From Ophiura sarsii (Eukaryota; Echinodermata; Ophiuroidea; Amphilepidida; Ophiuridae): a stretch of DNA of 64,000 nucleotides. A model generated the notes under the pieces. It saw only the letters and a list, made by a program, of their open reading frames with translations. It was not told the DNA's origin and did not search any database. Position 1 is the first letter of the stretch, and each line of letters starts with the position of its first letter. Positions 63,985-64,000 of the stretch are shown here, piece after piece. The stretch covers positions 13,960,531 to 14,024,530 of the forward strand of contig CM069449.1 in assembly GCA_035610835.1 (NCBI GenBank), read 5' to 3'. The position numbers were made by a program, and so were the translations under genes.

Positions 63985-64000
63985 GTTAGTATGCTTACAT

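Overview
The window is animal nuclear DNA: AT-rich, with spliced genes (GT-AG introns, consistent codon phases) set in a very dense load of transposable elements. The PROSER3-type gene, the axonemal dynein, the membrane-anchored NOTUM/pectin-acetylesterase homologue and tRNA-headed retroposons suggest a marine invertebrate deuterostome, perhaps an echinoderm or hemichordate. That placement is inference and the species cannot be read from the sequence.

Layout. 1-8.8 kb holds no gene: it has retroelement relics (a DIRS-like reverse transcriptase and recombinase, LINE tails), a 1.3-kb mariner-type TIR element and a Harbinger-type element with another element nested in it. 8.9-20.8 kb (+) is a five-exon gene for a type II membrane serine hydrolase of the NOTUM/pectin acetylesterase family; its introns carry MITEs, homopolymer runs and a perfect 96-bp palindrome. 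20.9-22.1 kb is a 19/20-bp minisatellite. 22.3-31.9 kb is repeats only: a TIR element carrying a tRNA-like sequence, a 208-bp tandem array, two related transposon families built around mirrored 13-bp motifs (one inserted into its own sister copy), and a 92-bp tandem array. 31.9-46.8 kb (-) carries eight exons of a PROSER3 orthologue, with nested transposons filling the introns. 47.2-48.8 kb (-) is a 5'-truncated LINE with a 485-codon open frame. 48.9-57.9 kb is intergenic, with hAT and SINE copies and a C-rich block. 57.9-64.0 kb (+) holds the first six coding exons of an axonemal dynein heavy chain, which runs off the window.

The hydrolase gene and PROSER3 converge tail to tail; PROSER3 and the dynein gene are head to head, and an RFX X-box-like 14-mer lies between them at 53.2 kb. 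Many elements could be delimited to the base because their target-site duplications are intact: TA (mariner-like), TAA (Harbinger), TTAA (piggyBac/Kolobok-like), 8 bp (hAT) and TCAT (an unassigned family). Nested insertions give several relative-age series.
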